The notes: generated by a model not told the origin, from the sequence alone. A DNA stretch of 64,000 nt from Pararge aegeria (GCF_905163445.1 NC_053187.1:12710001-12774000); one strand, 5' to 3'; counted from the first letter of the stretch, positions 36,401 to 49,000 are shown. Made by a program: numbers and translations.

Positions 36401-36516
36401 ATCTCTCTTCTCCGTCTGACCCTGTTCCTTTAGCACGGAACACTCCAGTTCAGGATGACGTCAAAAAGTCACGATCAGGTCGCATAATTCGCTTCCCGGA
36501 TTACTTTCGCCCGTAG
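33307..36516 (+). CDS. pol: Retrotransposon Pol polyprotein (PR-RT-RNase H-IN)
   Basis: Open frame of 1,069 codons, -1 relative to gag, so it is probably made as a Gag-Pol frameshift product; the ATG at 33307 need not be used. Domains in order: aspartic protease with DTGSD (D58); reverse transcriptase with WRPCGDYR, FSTIDL, FGLRNA and YLDD (356-359); RNase H with TDAS and YTDHKPL; integrase with an HHCC zinc site, the catalytic D (HVDIIGP), D (IITDRGRQF) and E (NGLVERFHR), and a C-terminal tail. Order RT-RNase H-IN is that of Ty3/gypsy. No stop or frameshift interrupts it. Confidence 0.95.
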   Translation: MLLPQQVRGRGPQMRKALRLQECGKLQGQSLMATDDCPSSSGRLFVMDRSTNTQFLVDTGSDLCVYPRSALRDRRAKTNFELCAANGTVIDTFGFINLNLNLGLRRDFPWQFIVANVTKPIIGVDFLSFYNLIVDCRNQRLIDNTTSLSCNASFAQSDLFSVKVSTGDTRFHDVLSKFPEITRPSGTPVIPKHNTVHHIRTTPGPPISGTPRRLAPDKLKIAKQEFELMLSNGTARPSESPWASPLHLAPKKDNGWRPCGDYRMLNARTIPDRYPIKHIHDFSHNIAGCTVFSTIDLMKAYNQIPVFEADIQKTAITTPFCLYEFPFMTFGLRNAGQTFQRFVDEMTRGLEFCYAYLDDFLVFSKDETEHEAHLQILFTRMKEYGVLVNTSKCVFGASEVTFLGYRISASGTKPLEAKVQAINDFPAPKTVKELRRFLGMLNFYRRFLPHSASIQAPLNALLTGNVKASQSVNLTGDTLLAFNQCKKSLANAALLAHPDSQAELALVTDASDLAMGAVLQQLKDQIWQPLAFFSRKLSPSQQKYSPYDRELLAIYESIKHFRHMLEARHFVVYTDHKPLSCAFNERKANCSPRQYRHLDYISQFTTDIRHISGKDNVVADPLSRIEELQMPIDLDVLAASQATDRELTQILEGESSLRLEKLKIHGSRTELYCDVSTPSPRPFVPKLLRRQIFDSFHSLSHPGANASAKLIAERFVWPGVRKDCRAWSQQCLACQRAKVNRHVSSPLGTFDLPRARFAFIHVDIIGPMPISQGYRYCFTAVDRFTRWPEVVPMVDMTAETVGRALISWISRFGCPTDIITDRGRQFESSLFQYLGKAIGFKHRRTTAYHPACNGLVERFHRQLKAAIMCHADVNWVDTLPLVLLGIRSAFKDDLQTSSAELVYGEPLRLPGEFFQATVPHSTDISDFTTRLRQLTSKLQPTPASRHNKHKIFIYKDLTLSSHVFLRDDALRGSLQPPYTGPYEVLERGDKTFKILVKGKSVTVSIDRLKPAYMQTDPSPNPATTPITPGNPNLSSPSDPVPLARNTPVQDDVKKSRSGRIIRFPDYFRP
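33376..33382 (+). promoter_or_regulatory. Possible -1 frameshift site in the gag-pol overlap
   Basis: G GAA AAC in the gag frame, 16 bases before the gag stop, would re-pair reasonably after a -1 slip. It is not a canonical X XXY YYZ heptamer because the first three bases are not identical. Confidence 0.3.
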
Positions 36517-36527
36517 TGACGGTCTCT

Positions 36528-36539
36528 GGAGGGGAGTGA
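36528..36539 (+). promoter_or_regulatory. Polypurine tract
   Basis: GGAGGGGAGTGA, immediately before the 3' LTR, the expected plus-strand primer site. Confidence 0.8.
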
Positions 36540-37139
36540 TGTAGCCTACTTCCTTACATTCACACTTACACACATACACACAGCACTTATATATATATCA
36601 TATTATTTACAATATTAGTATCTATTTACACAACATATTAAACACTATATTATACACCATATTATACACCATATTATACATACATAATATTAAACAGTAT
36701 CAATATTACACGGCATTCAAATCGTGCAATGGAAACACGCGCGATCGCTTCCTTAAACTCGTTTCACATACGCACACAAGCGCGCGTCGGCCACCGGCCG
36801 GGCGCGCGCGCCGTTTCTGTGGAACTTTAGTATGATCTCGATACTTTACGCAACACCTGTGTCGCTTGTCACTTATCGTCATCGCTCTGCCATATGTTCG
36901 TCTATTACCGCTAATCTTTGCTTACAACTGTCACTCTATACTCCTTCTGCTTATTTTTTATGGTGTTTATCTTCTTCTGCCTATTTCTAACTTCTGTGCT
37001 TGTGTTTACTGTGTACCTATCACCGTGTGAACATTAAACGGATTTATCATTGGACTACTTGTTTTCGTGAATCCCATAGAAGGTATTTATTAGAATAATT
37101 ATATATAACTAACTATAGAAGAAGACAACAACCACCATA
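36540..37139 (+). repeat. 3' LTR
   Basis: Same 600 bases as the 5' LTR with no difference seen by eye. Follows the purine tract directly and is followed by the GGTT target duplication. Confidence 0.92.
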
Positions 37140-37143
37140 GGTT
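37140..37143. repeat. Target-site duplication GGTT, right copy
   Basis: Matches 31868-31871. Confidence 0.8.
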
Positions 37144-37546
37144 TATCTAATAACAAGGGTAATATGAAAAAGTAGGTTGATACATTTATTCGTAAGAGAA
37201 TTTACGATATCACTGAGAAGGGCTAAATATGCTTGTATTGTTGTAGGTACTAACTGTGTTCTGAGGTTTGATCATAGTTAAATAAAACAAAAATGATTTT
37301 TGCTAAACATAATATTATTAGCTTCCCCACGGCTTCGTCTGCTTACCTACAACTTCTGTCAAGTGTTGAATGGATGTGATTTTAAAAATTACAGACTTTC
37401 ATACAAACTTGTAACCCCTATGTAACCCCTATGTAACCTTGGGGGTTGGTTTTCAAAAAAAATTCTTGGGCGTCTTTCGGGTTTAAAAAAATAATTTAAA
37501 ACTTCAGGTTTATAGCCAGCTTTGCGCTTTTATATACAACATCTTA

Positions 37547-37870
37547 CCGAATTACGAAATACTGTAAGAGTGCATACGTATATTTCATAAGGAATCACCC
37601 TGTAAAAATATTAAATTAAAAGAAACATAATTATTTATCCATACAAAAGAATTCAAAACATAGTAAGTATTTAATAATGACAATCCTATTAAAGAAAAAA
37701 TACCGACACGCGCATAGTACCTACGCTACGGAACGCGTACCTAATAAAGTGACAGGAGTCACTTGATTTAAATTTTGCATGTGATGTTAGGGCATCTGAT
37801 GTCTTTCAGTAAAAAATACGGCAGTTGTTTAACCAAAAACTACAGTGAAGTAATAATTCGGTTGTATATG
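37547..37870 (+). repeat. Dispersed repeat family H, uninterrupted copy
   Basis: ACCGAATTACGAAATACTGT, TTCATAAGGAATCACCCTGT, then ACGCGTACCTAATAAAGTGA and the following block. The same order is found at 28310-28990, where two SINEs interrupt it. Class not recognised. Confidence 0.55.
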
Positions 37871-37879
37871 TACGTAGAT

Positions 37880-38590
37880 ATAGGTTGGACATACTTTTTA
37901 CCATCTAGATTCCAGTTACTAGGTAGTGATATAGTTGAGTATTAAAATTAATGCGTCACAAAGGTATGTACCTCCTCCACTCTGAATTATGCTGACCTTC
38001 TCGTAAGCGTGTTCTTTTAAAAATAAAAATTCCGTAACACTAATATCTTTGAAAAGATTTTACGCTTTTATGTGTACGGTAACTTCATGCGAATTGCTGG
38101 AATAAGGTCTGATATGGTATCCGCGTATGTAGACAGCAATAAAACAACCAGTTAGCAAGACCAATTTGCGCCCGTTTCGTTACATAAGGGGAACTCATAT
38201 CGTTTTATCGTATACGGGGTGTAACCTCAAACGTTGGTACATGGTAATAGAAACGAGGAACGTAAGCGCTGAATTTACTATTAAATTTTGTGCTCACACA
38301 ATACCTAAGCTTACGAAAATGGCGAGAACAGAACATTACAACTGGTTATAGCTTTCAGCTTTCTGTCAACAAAGTAAATCTGCACTTATATTTAAGGCTA
38401 AATTGATTTTATGATGTTTGTTAGTATATAACTACAAACGAGAGATTTTTTGATGTTATATAGCTTATTAATTGAGCCGGCTATTTTTTTGTAACGTGTT
38501 TAGCTGTGTTGATAAGCAGAGCTATTAGAGGCTTTGTATGCATATTTTTTCTGATTTCTTGTAAGTAAGAAGTGGTTTTTCGCATTGTGC
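37880..38590. other. Unassigned sequence between the family H repeat and the RTE remnant
   Basis: No gene or repeat recognised. Confidence 0.35.
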
Positions 38591-38594
38591 CCTG

Positions 38595-38895
38595 CCCATA
38601 GCCATGTTTGGAGTATATCTACGCGATCAAATCAGGAATGAGGAGATCCCTAGAAAAACCAGCGTTACCGACGTAGCACAAAGACGCGCAAAGCTAAAGT
38701 GGCAATGGGCGGAGCACGTAGCTCGGTGAACCGATAGACGATGGGGTCCCAATTTACCGGAAAGGCGACCTCGCACCGGTAATCGCAGCGTTGGCCTCCA
38801 AGAGGTGCAAGCATCAAGCGAGTCGCAGGGAGCCGCTAAGCCCAATCGGCACAAGCCCGTGGTATTTCGAACTCCCTGCAAAATACCCATGTTCA
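38595..38895 (+). pseudogene. RTE-type LINE, C-terminal ORF remnant
   Basis: Translation from about 38609 reads GVYLRDQIRNEEIPRKTSVT, DVAQRRAKLKWQWAEHVAR and then a stop. This is the well-known C-terminal end of RTE-clade reverse transcriptase ORFs (IRxRTxVxD, KWxWAGHxAR). After the stop the frame is lost. A dead 5'-truncated copy between the LTR element and the host gene. Confidence 0.65.
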
Positions 38896-39518
38896 GCGGT
38901 GAAAGTGCATTAGTTGACATCAACAAAAGATCTATAATATCTTGCATTTCAAAATTTAAACACAAATTAAAAAAATCTTTATTCTAGAAGGTCTATCACA
39001 GAAACTTATGACGCGTTCATAAATTCCATAATTGTGGTGATAAATGCATTCGTCTCGAGTACATGAGTTGAGATGATTATGATGGTGATGTAACACATGA
39101 TATACCGACTACTAATAAAATCATAATCTGTTTTCTAGTCGTAGGTTATACTTTAAATACCCTCCGTTAGCTTTCTAGATAAAATTGTCGACTCATTTTT
39201 TCCCACTTAACTTTTGAACTTTAAATTTGAGCCATTCATCTCTGCGACGTTTTAAGTGCTTAAGTGGCTCAGCTAGATGGTGAAATCGTGTTTAATTTTA
39301 ACTAGCTGTTCTAAACGAATATAGTGTATAAATTAGATAGGTACTCTATGAATGGTACCTTGCGTCTTAAATAATAAAATTGATCTGAATAAATATATGA
39401 AATGATGTTTACTGGCATGCTGATCTAAGATCTATTGCATAGCTGGAATTCGTTTTTGAAGTTATAAAAAAAAGCCATGTTGCATCCATTTGGGCAAATT
39501 GTAAATATATACCTAATA

Positions 39519-39601
39519 CCAAAATACCAAATGTCGTAAATATAACTAGAATATATACCTACTTTTGTTTCTAGTTATATTTACGACAATTGGTATTTTG
39601 G
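39519..39601. repeat. 32-bp inverted repeat
   Basis: Arms 39519-39550 and 39570-39601 (CCAAAATACC and so on), nearly perfect with a 19-base spacer. Lies 460 bases upstream of the giant gene's first ATG. Confidence 0.7.
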
Positions 39602-39995
39602 CTTTTGGTTAAAAAAAAATTTAAAAGAAACCAAGTGTGATGGTGTGTTTGACTAAATGTATACATTTGATGCTTATAATAATGTATCAAAATGTATGAC
39701 CATGGTAAACTTCCTTTTGATTAAAAATACAAAAGTTTAATTTTAAAACTCTTATCCTCTGAGGACATTATCTTTTCAAACCGATTTTGATCCTTGTGAG
39801 AAAGAGTATATAATTACTACGTTTACCAAATTCAGAACATTCTTAATTCTGTGACTACGTTCCTACTGGCTCGGAAAAGAGGTAATAATCACTAACTTGT
39901 GATATAAGTTTCTTAGAAATCCAATAAATACTATTTAAGAATAAAAAATATCAATAAAGAAGATTATTAAGTGAAATTGTCATTGTCAAATCAAT

Positions 39996-40003
39996 TATAA
40001 ATA
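39996..40003 (+). promoter_or_regulatory. Possible TATA box of the giant gene
   Basis: TATAAATA lies 57 bases before the proposed first ATG at 40060, which would leave a 5' UTR of about 30 bases. The region is AT-rich, so a chance match is quite possible. Confidence 0.25.
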
Positions 40004-40059
40004 AATTCGAATCCTTGAATGCTATATTTATGTTTTTACTCAATGATTTTTAAAATATA

Positions 40060-40090
40060 ATGAACAAATGTTATTTTTGGATTTTTTATG
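40060..40090 (+). CDS. Exon 1: start codon and first half of signal peptide
   Basis: ATG with A at -3 opens MNKCYFWIFY and is followed directly by a perfect GTAAGT donor (phase 1). Joined to exon 2 it gives a short basic start and the hydrophobic run CYFWIFYVLL, a plausible secretory signal. Without this exon the first ATG of exon 2 (40592) would give a protein with no signal peptide, which would not fit the Ig and transmembrane domains. Confidence 0.6.
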
Positions 40091-43000
40091 GTAAGTTTTA
40101 TGAACATGTGTTTATTTGTGATGTGATTAGTTTTACGTAGATGCGAATTGTGTCGTTAACTACTTGTATACCTACTTCACTTGCACTATTCATTATGGCG
40201 ATACAACACACCTCGACGTGACAAGACGAGCAAACATTTTAGGGACAGAGGTACACATGTATGAGTATGACAGCAATGGAGCACCAACAAGTTAAACCTA
40301 ATAGGCAGAGCGGCACGGAGCGGTACGTTACGGTGCCACGAGATACCGTGGTAGTGACGTCCGTTGGACACAGCATAACTTAGACATATTATGTATCATG
40401 CACAGGCTGTGTAACTCATAACCAACAGGTGTTTATCGGTAAAGGCCGCGTAGCTCTAGAACCAATAATATAAAAAAAACAAAAATTATATTTATAATAA
40501 TAGGAAAAAATTTAATGTAATGTGAAGTTTATTTTGTTCTAGTTTATTTGTTTGTATAGTACTTCTTAACGCTCGTCCTGTATTTAAAAGTATGGAATAC
40601 GAAAACACTTTTGAAGATAGAACTGTAAGCCGACCTCGTTATAAACAATTTATCAACAATTGTAAAACTACCGTAATAGATTCGCCAAATATATTCCAGA
40701 GAAAAAGTATAACTTTCAAACGAAAAGTAACCAGTAAGGAATTGGATCTAAAACTTTTTGATAAAATTGAAACAACTTTAGATAGTAAAAGTCCGATTGA
40801 GAGTCCGAAAATGTTTAAAACCAATTTACAAGATATAAGTTCAACAAGTATAATACCGACACTAACGACGGAAATTCACAAATTACAACAACTTTATGTT
40901 CCTAACTACACTTATCATAGTTTGGACGTGGATAAAATAGATTATAATGCTGATGAAAATATATTCAGTAAAAATTATGCTTCTACGATCCCTGTAAAAA
41001 ACGATATGGAGAGTTTGGGCACAGTAGAAATTGAAGCTCTTCTTGATGATATTAAACAAAGAGAGATTGAAATGCTTGCCGATCAAGAACAATCTGTTAC
41101 TAATCTTATATCAAATGCTGTAACAGAAACTAATTTTGTCACAGACTCGTTGATAAAGCAATCAAGCATTTCTCCTGGTTACGCGTTCAAAACTTTTTTA
41201 TTTGTTACTTATCCTAATAATCATTTACTAAGTAATCGCTTGCAAAAAAGACAAGTGTGTGATAAAGTCATGAGAATCAAAAATGAGGAGACTTATGCAC
41301 ATAATATTGAAGATAAATTGCAAAAACAGTTAAAGAAGACATATTTCAAAGTTAAAGCTAAATTTTCAAAAACATACAATAAAGAATTGGAAGATACTAA
41401 AGCTACAATACAGCAAAAAATTGAGAAATATAAAACTAAAGCAACTTCTTGTTTATCTTTTAAATCTACAGCAAACACAAAACTTAAAACAAAAGGTATC
41501 AGTAAATCTACTACTGAGACAAAATTAGATAATAGTAAATGTTCCACATCAAGTCAAACAAAACTGACGTTGGAAGATGAATTTACAATGCTTTCAATAT
41601 TAGAACAATTGTTAGCTAAATCTCATGCAAGCAACGTGAGACATAACATTATGTTAACAACACCAAAGGATTATAAAAACAAACTTTCAAAGAGGTTGTC
41701 TATCGGCAACCTCAAATCTCAATTTATTCAAGAAAATAGTACAGACAAGTCTTATAACGATGGTGAAGAAATTCCTGATGTAGTAGAGTGCGCCAGTATA
41801 GAAAATGATACAGACAATATGACTGTTACTCGGGGAATAACGCAACAAGACGACCATGCTCAAGCTACAGCAGAAGATGTGAATTATCAAGCACTTAGCA
41901 ACAAGATTTCTTATAATGATTACGTTAATGGATTTAAGTATTACTTGAACTTTCAAAAAGATAATGATGATGAAAAATATTCAAATCTTATACGATATCA
42001 GGCCCACAAACATCATAATGTAGACGACATTGGAAAATTTATCCTTAAAAAGATTCCTCATTTACCAACAACGAGGTTCAGAAGATATTATGTAGAGTCT
42101 GAAACTTTAGAAGATCAAGATATCTCTACTAAAAGTGAAGATTCTTGGTTCAAAAAACATTTTTTCTTATTTTTAGATACAAATCCCCCAAGGAAATTTC
42201 ACACTGCACAGACTGTTTCTCTTAAAGTTCCAGACTTTCAGAAAAATGTAAGGTATACTACAGGAGCCACAACTAATAATTATAAATATGATAAGTCATT
42301 ATACATACAAAAAAGAGTTATTGATTCAACGCAACGTCAAAAAAGGAACCATTTTACAATGAATTTAAAGGCTGGATATCGTATACAAGGCCGCAAACTA
42401 GGTATTTGTATATTGTTTCTCGTAAGGTCACTTACCATCGATACTAAATTTTTTTCTCTCTCAGTGACGTTCTATGCAACACCCTTATGTTCTTTCGAAA
42501 TTTCACTACATCAATGTATTATCGAAAATACTCACCTTATAAAATTCTTCCATATATAGCCAATAGTCTCCAAGCAGAAAAGGAAAAAGCTTAATTATAC
42601 ATGAAATTATGCGTTTATTAGTTTTAAATAGAATAAAAATCTTAGAAATCGCTATGGTTGACTACCTAAATCACGCCTTGCGAAAGGCTCGTTTCTTTTC
42701 ACCTGAGGCGTGCCTATTAGTACCCATACATTTTTTGGGGTCTCAATCTACTTTACTTAATACAATATTTTTTCATAGATCCAATTTTGATTGAAAAGCA
42801 AAAATCTAAATTAGATGTGTCAAATACCGGACGAAAAAAACGAGGGAAAGATCAAAAGCTTAATATTCGAGATGAGGAAATAAAAAAAAATATTCATCCA
42901 CAAAACAATTTAAATCTCAAAAATTGCAAAAAAATAATACATACGGAGAAAAAGCGCGAAGAAAAATTTACCACACTTTTAGATATAAGTAACAGAAAAA

Positions 43001-46000
43001 ATGCACTTGTAAATATTGATTTAGTTCATGGATCAACAGGAATCGTGAAATTGAATAAAAATGATAAACGAAAAAGGAAATTACACAACTTTCTAAGAAA
43101 GTTTCAGTCAAATCATCATAAATCCAAAATCATTGAAAAACGTGATAATAGCCATCGTGCACATCAGTTCAATATATTTAAGGGCTTGAAAAATATATTT
43201 AGTGATAAACCGAAAAATCTAAAGAAACTCGAAGAAACTACATCTGAAGCTTACGATCATTTGAATATCCCAAAACTTCTAAATGTTGAAGAAATGAAAA
43301 AGAAGATTCCAAATATAACGGGAGATTTTACTAATCCATATAGTTTTTTACATTCTAAAGTTTATAATAATGAAAAATTACTTTACAGTATGAACCCAGA
43401 GTTAGAATTGAAACCCAAAAGTTTTTCACTTTTATCAGGTAAATTAATAGTTCAAAATATACATTTTTGCTAAAATAACTAAACAACTATTACAACAAAA
43501 TACATAATTTATTATTTAAATAATAAAAAAAATGTGTTTTCTTTATTATTTATGTATATGTTTCTATGGTAATTAGAGTGAAATTGAAAACATTATAACA
43601 ATCATATGGAAAAAATTGCAGTTATTATATTTTTTTTACTTTAGGAAAACACTTTCAAGTTTTCAAGGACAATAAGGACGATCGTTTTTATGTAAACTAT
43701 AACACTGGTTGTATAAATAAATTTAAACCTGACTTTACTATCGACATGAACGCTTTTATTAACAGTCCCACATCAACATCGATGTTAATCGATGATATAA
43801 AAATTCAAGTAGAACATATAAAGAATAATTTGAATAAGAATAATAAAAATATTCAATCGGTCGAAGGCAATTCTAAAATGTTAGGATATTTTCCATCTAA
43901 TATATATGATTATAATTGGATCAACACTAAAGAGTCGAATACAAAGAAATTTAATTCATTGAATCATAATACAAAATCCTATACAGAGAGAACTATTTCT
44001 GAAAGAATGTCGGATATGACAGCCATGAAACCAACACAAGAAGTGAATTTTTATAAAAAACAAAACATTTATGATACAAATGAACTTAAAAAAACGGTTA
44101 ATGAACAATGCGAACCCATAAATAAAGAAACAAAAGTAAGCCGCACAATGTCGTACCCTTTTTCATTATCTATGATAATAAATGGAAAAAATTTTACATC
44201 CAATGGTCAAACAAGAACACTTGCTAAGAACCTCGATTCATATACCAAAAGAAATCCGAATGAAGGTAATTAAGCAATTTCATCTTCTTTAATTTTCATA
44301 ATCACTATTCTATATGCAAATAATCAAATCTAGTCTAGATCTAATAAAATATAGCCAATGAAAAGATTTTATGTCTGGTTCCCTTATTTTCTTGTCTGAT
44401 ACTAACTAATGTTTGTCATTATCATCTTCATCATTAACCCATTACCGGCCCACTATAGAGCATGGGTCTCCTCTTAGGCTTAGGCCGTAGTCTTGCACGC
44501 TGGCCATGTGCGTGTCGGTAGACTTCACACGCCGTTGAGAACATTATGTAGAACTCTCAGGCTTGGAGGTTCCCTAATGATGTTTTCTTCACCGTTTAAA
44601 GCAAGTGACATTTAAATTGTTTAAATTAAAAACGCACATAACTTCGAAATTTCAGTGGTGAGTGACAGGGCTCCACGAAAGGAAAGCCGATGCCTTACCC
44701 ACTAGGTTATCACCCCCCCTACACTTGATGAAAATTCAATAAAATTAAATAAATGCCTAAAATTTATTCATATTTGCAGGTACTCATAAAACTAAAAGCA
44801 CTAAACCTCCTGTAAGTACATAAATATAAAATTAATTCATATTGCATAGTAAACTTATCAATGAAAATAATGCTCTAATTGTTTGTTTAAATTAACTAAC
44901 ACCTTTGGGAACTGTACCACTTTAATATGTGCATTATATTCAGTCTATTTAATATAGTCAGCTAGAATCTAGTAGCTAAAGTTCGAGCACATTTCTCAAG
45001 GATATTATTCGTATACAATTCAAACATGTAAATACTTCATTTTTTATTATAACAAACAATACAAAAAGTTTTTAATGCTACCATATAAATCAAACGAGAG
45101 AGACTTCTTGTCGTCCTTTTTTTGCGTTCATGCCTTAACATAGTCAGGAGGCCCTGTAAGGGCGTAGCAATTCGAAAAATTTTGACTCTTATAATTATTA
45201 CAAATACACAATTTTAGTCTTCAGGATTCTAATTGGTGTTAGTATAAATAAATATTTGTCTCGTACAATTTCAATTCCATGCATGACAGTATAATTAGCT
45301 TCTTTTAACTTCCACTACTGCAGAAATCCGATAATTAAGCTTATAACTCTTATCCATTGGACTATTTCATGGTACACGGTACAATTTTCACTGAAGTTGA
45401 AAAAGCATAGCCAAATATCAGCTCAGCAAGTCAAGATGTCAGCAAGCGAATGAAAATGGATTAAAAATTGTCACCCCGAAAGATAGAATTAATAACAAAG
45501 CAAAAGTCACAATATCTTAAAAGATCGCCCATGCATTGAGAGCATAGTATTATTGCAATTATTTGAACAATTAAACGCATTTATGTTAATAAAATAACTA
45601 TCTTTCAGATAAGTTCTAAAGGAAGGACGAACGCGCCACCTGAACAATATTACACAACTTTTTTGCCCATGCAGATAGACGATTTCAAAAAGTTTTTAAA
45701 AGAAAACAAAATAGACGTAGAGTCTGTCACAGCACCTCTCATTATTTCCCTGCCTAGAGGTCTTGGTTTGTGGAATCGTAACAAAGTTTCATCCGAGCCG
45801 AAATTAGGTGGTGGAAATCTGGATATCAAAGAAAAAAATATCGGCAATTTAAAAAAAAAAGGTTTTCCCAATCCAAGACAGAATTCTCAAAGCTTTCACT
45901 CTGTACGATCCAACTATCAAAATCGAAAGAATAAGTTGCGATATGGGGAAAGTATGTATAACGTTAATGTAATGTAGTAATCAATATAAACATGACCCAC

Positions 46001-49000
46001 GTAGTCAAAAGTGCGTATGTAACACGTTAGAAAAACTGAGTGCTACTGGGTGATATTTCGAAAATAATTTTCTCCCGTCTCATTCTAGTAAAGATAAAGA
46101 TTTGACTGACAACGATCTACATGCGAGTATAAATTCTGATCGACCTGAATATAATTTGACTAGAGCGAATATAAAATAACCTTATGACTTTTCGTCAGAT
46201 AAAAAACTTAAACTATTATACTTTTCTATGCAAAATAAAAATAGAGACTCTCTTAGATTTTCTCATAATATGACAACTGGAAGATATCATTCAAAATGTT
46301 TCCTTAATAAAGTAATATCCTTAATAGTATATTATTTACAATAATCCATCTGATAGCAATGATTTCAACGGTGCCAAAAGAAGTTAGATTTAATTTATTT
46401 ATTACTTGTTGTGCAAATAAGACGCTAATGACTTACGAATATAATTGTTTCAGATTATGATGATTTATCCGCAGTAAGGAACATAAATAAAGAGTAAGCA
46501 ATCTTTTACTAAAATAAGATCCATAAATTCGTAATGTGCTAGACTAAAGTGAGCCATTTACTCCATTTCATTGGGCCCAACGAAAAACTGGGCCAATGCT
46601 GGACCAATCTGGTGATTTGGTTCCGCCTTTAAAGCCTTAAAGCCTAAAAGCTGTGTATATACTATGCTTGAGAACCTGTAGCGCCCCGCGTCGAGGTTAG
46701 ACTGTGAAGCAAGGTCTGAATAGGCAATCTTGGGCAGCCAGTGTATGAAATTTTCAGAGCAATTTAAGCAGTAAATATTTACCTACGAAACTTTCGATGG
46801 ATATGCATAATGTTATTTCGTAGTAATATTGCCGTCATCTTAGACTATCATCAACCATCACTCATCATCAACCTATTACCGGCCCACTACAGGGCGCTGG
46901 TCTTCTCTCAGAATGAGAAGGGCTTGGCCGTAGTTTACCACGCTGGCCAAGTGCGGATTGGTAGACTTCACACGCCCTTGAGAATGTTATGAAGAACTCT
47001 CAGGTATGAAGGTTTCCTAACTATGTTTTCCTTCACCGTTTACATCAAGTGATTTTCAAATTTCCTAAAATAAAAACGCACATAACTCCGAAACGTCATT
47101 GGTGCGTGCCGGGGCTCAAAATCGGTCTCTACGAAAGGATCCTTACCCACTAGGCTACCGTTGAATACACATCAATTTAATAAAAAGTTGGGCAGATGTG
47201 TGAACGTTTTTAATCTCGCTTTAATGGCTGAATAGATTTAAAATAATTTAAATACGCAGATAAATATATCATAGATCAACATTTAAAGTTATTTTTATCC
47301 CGGTAAAAGATATCAGTCATACGAGAAGTTTGAAATCTTGCATAAATGAAATTGCAAGCGTAATCACGTAAAGAATATTTACTTCTAATAATATATATGA
47401 AGAAGAACCATACCTCTTCAAATACTAGTCACACAATAATTGTTGCACCGGAATGTCAACATGTAAATCGCCTTTACACTCAAAATGTCCTTAATTTATG
47501 TATATAAGATAAAATTAAAATTCTTTTAGCGATACTATTTCAACTCACATGAGAAAATCAAAAGATGCTCCGAATAGAGATCCAAGACGTCGAGGTCAAA
47601 GAGGTAAAACGATAAAGATTATTTAGAATACGCTAATGCAAACGTTTCACATTTCCCATCGTTTAATTAATAACTCGTACATAAATTATGATCAAACGGA
47701 CTTAATTATTGTAATTGAAGTTCGATCCAAATTATATGAATTGATTATTTCACCAGAAGTGGTGTAATAATTAAAAAAAAATAGAAATATTACACAAACC
47801 ATTTAATAATATATTAACAAAACACTGCTGCACCTGCTCTTTTGTTCGCTATTTTTATAACAAAATAATATCTTTATTTATTTAGTTACCTTGAAAAAAA
47901 TTGGTGGTTTGCCGGATTATTATAGTTATCATTTATTATTTATATTTTATTTTTAGGCACAATTAAAGCACGAAAGATAAAACATGAAAAGGTAAGAACT
48001 TAATTCAACGATGGTTTAACTTGCTATTCGAAGGACGAAAGAAAGGTAAAGGCTGAATCTGTCTGAATGTGTATAAATTCAGAGTCATTCTGTCGTACTG
48101 ACTAATAGATGCTAACGTGATTATCTAGTATCTTTACTGCCCCCACGTTAAGAATAATGAGGTTCCACACATGATAAGAGAAGGTATCCATATACACGGG
48201 TATTCGTAGCGTAGTGTGTTATAAAATGTACAGTTTTTAAATTTGTCATATTGTAAACGTTGCGTAGATAGACTCAGGCGTTGGCCATGCGCAGTGGATG
48301 TTTATACGAGCTCGTTATTGTGCGAATTTTGTTGTTCACTAATATACAATTTAACTTCGAACAAACTAAATTGACCAGTCTAAATGTTGTGCCGACTCTT
48401 TCATTTTGTTCTCCGTAGTAAATTAAAGCACTACAACATAATAGAAACCGTAATAAGTTTTTTATATGAATAAATTATCCCCGCTGCGATTCATGTATGT
48501 ATGGTCGAGACACTTATTATGTAAAATGTGGCAACAAATACTACGCCAAATTGCTTCGCTAGATTCATAATAATTACGTTTTAGTAGTGAGGCAGGTAAT
48601 AGACAGAATAGGAAAAATGTATTTTTTTAATAGTTATAATTGACGGCATAAGGCCCACCTGATGGTAAGTGAAAAACTATCGCCTATAAACAGAGCAACA
48701 CTTCACAGGACATGCAAGGAGCACATGCACTTGTATGCCTATCAATTTAAGGCGTAGGTGTTAAGCCTCATTTGCCTGTAATTACACCGGCAAACCCGCC
48801 CTTCAAGCCGGAACACCACACAGAAATCTCTAAACTGAACTGTGCCGTGTGGTGAAGTCAGATCAATATACAGTTTTCACCGCCACTCCTCTTCCCGTGG
48901 GAAACGTACGTGGCGACTAAAGAATTATAACACACTACTGGCAGCAGAGTCCTCAGTTCCACCACTACCATCTACTGCGTTCATCAGCCCGTCTGCCCAG

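Larger units (their letters stand above)
31872..37139 (+). mobile_element. Complete Ty3/gypsy LTR retrotransposon, CsRn1/Kabuki-like
   Basis: 5,268 bp, with two 600-bp LTRs that I find identical in a line-by-line comparison. A 4-bp target duplication GGTT flanks it (31868-31871 and 37140-37143). There is a primer site complementary to tRNA-Trp and a purine tract before the 3' LTR. Gag and pol overlap in different frames and no envelope gene is present. The CX2HX9CX3C Gag knuckle and tRNA-Trp primer are features of the CsRn1 clade, to which Bombyx Kabuki belongs. Both frames are open, so the element may be functional. It lies 2.9 kb upstream of, and in the same orientation as, the large host gene. 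Confidence 0.93.

Noticed and set aside
40592..40600. ATG at 40592 as the start of the giant gene
   Set aside because: It gives no signal peptide for a protein with Ig and membrane domains. The frame is open upstream to a good acceptor, and exon 1 at 40060 supplies a hydrophobic start in the right phase.
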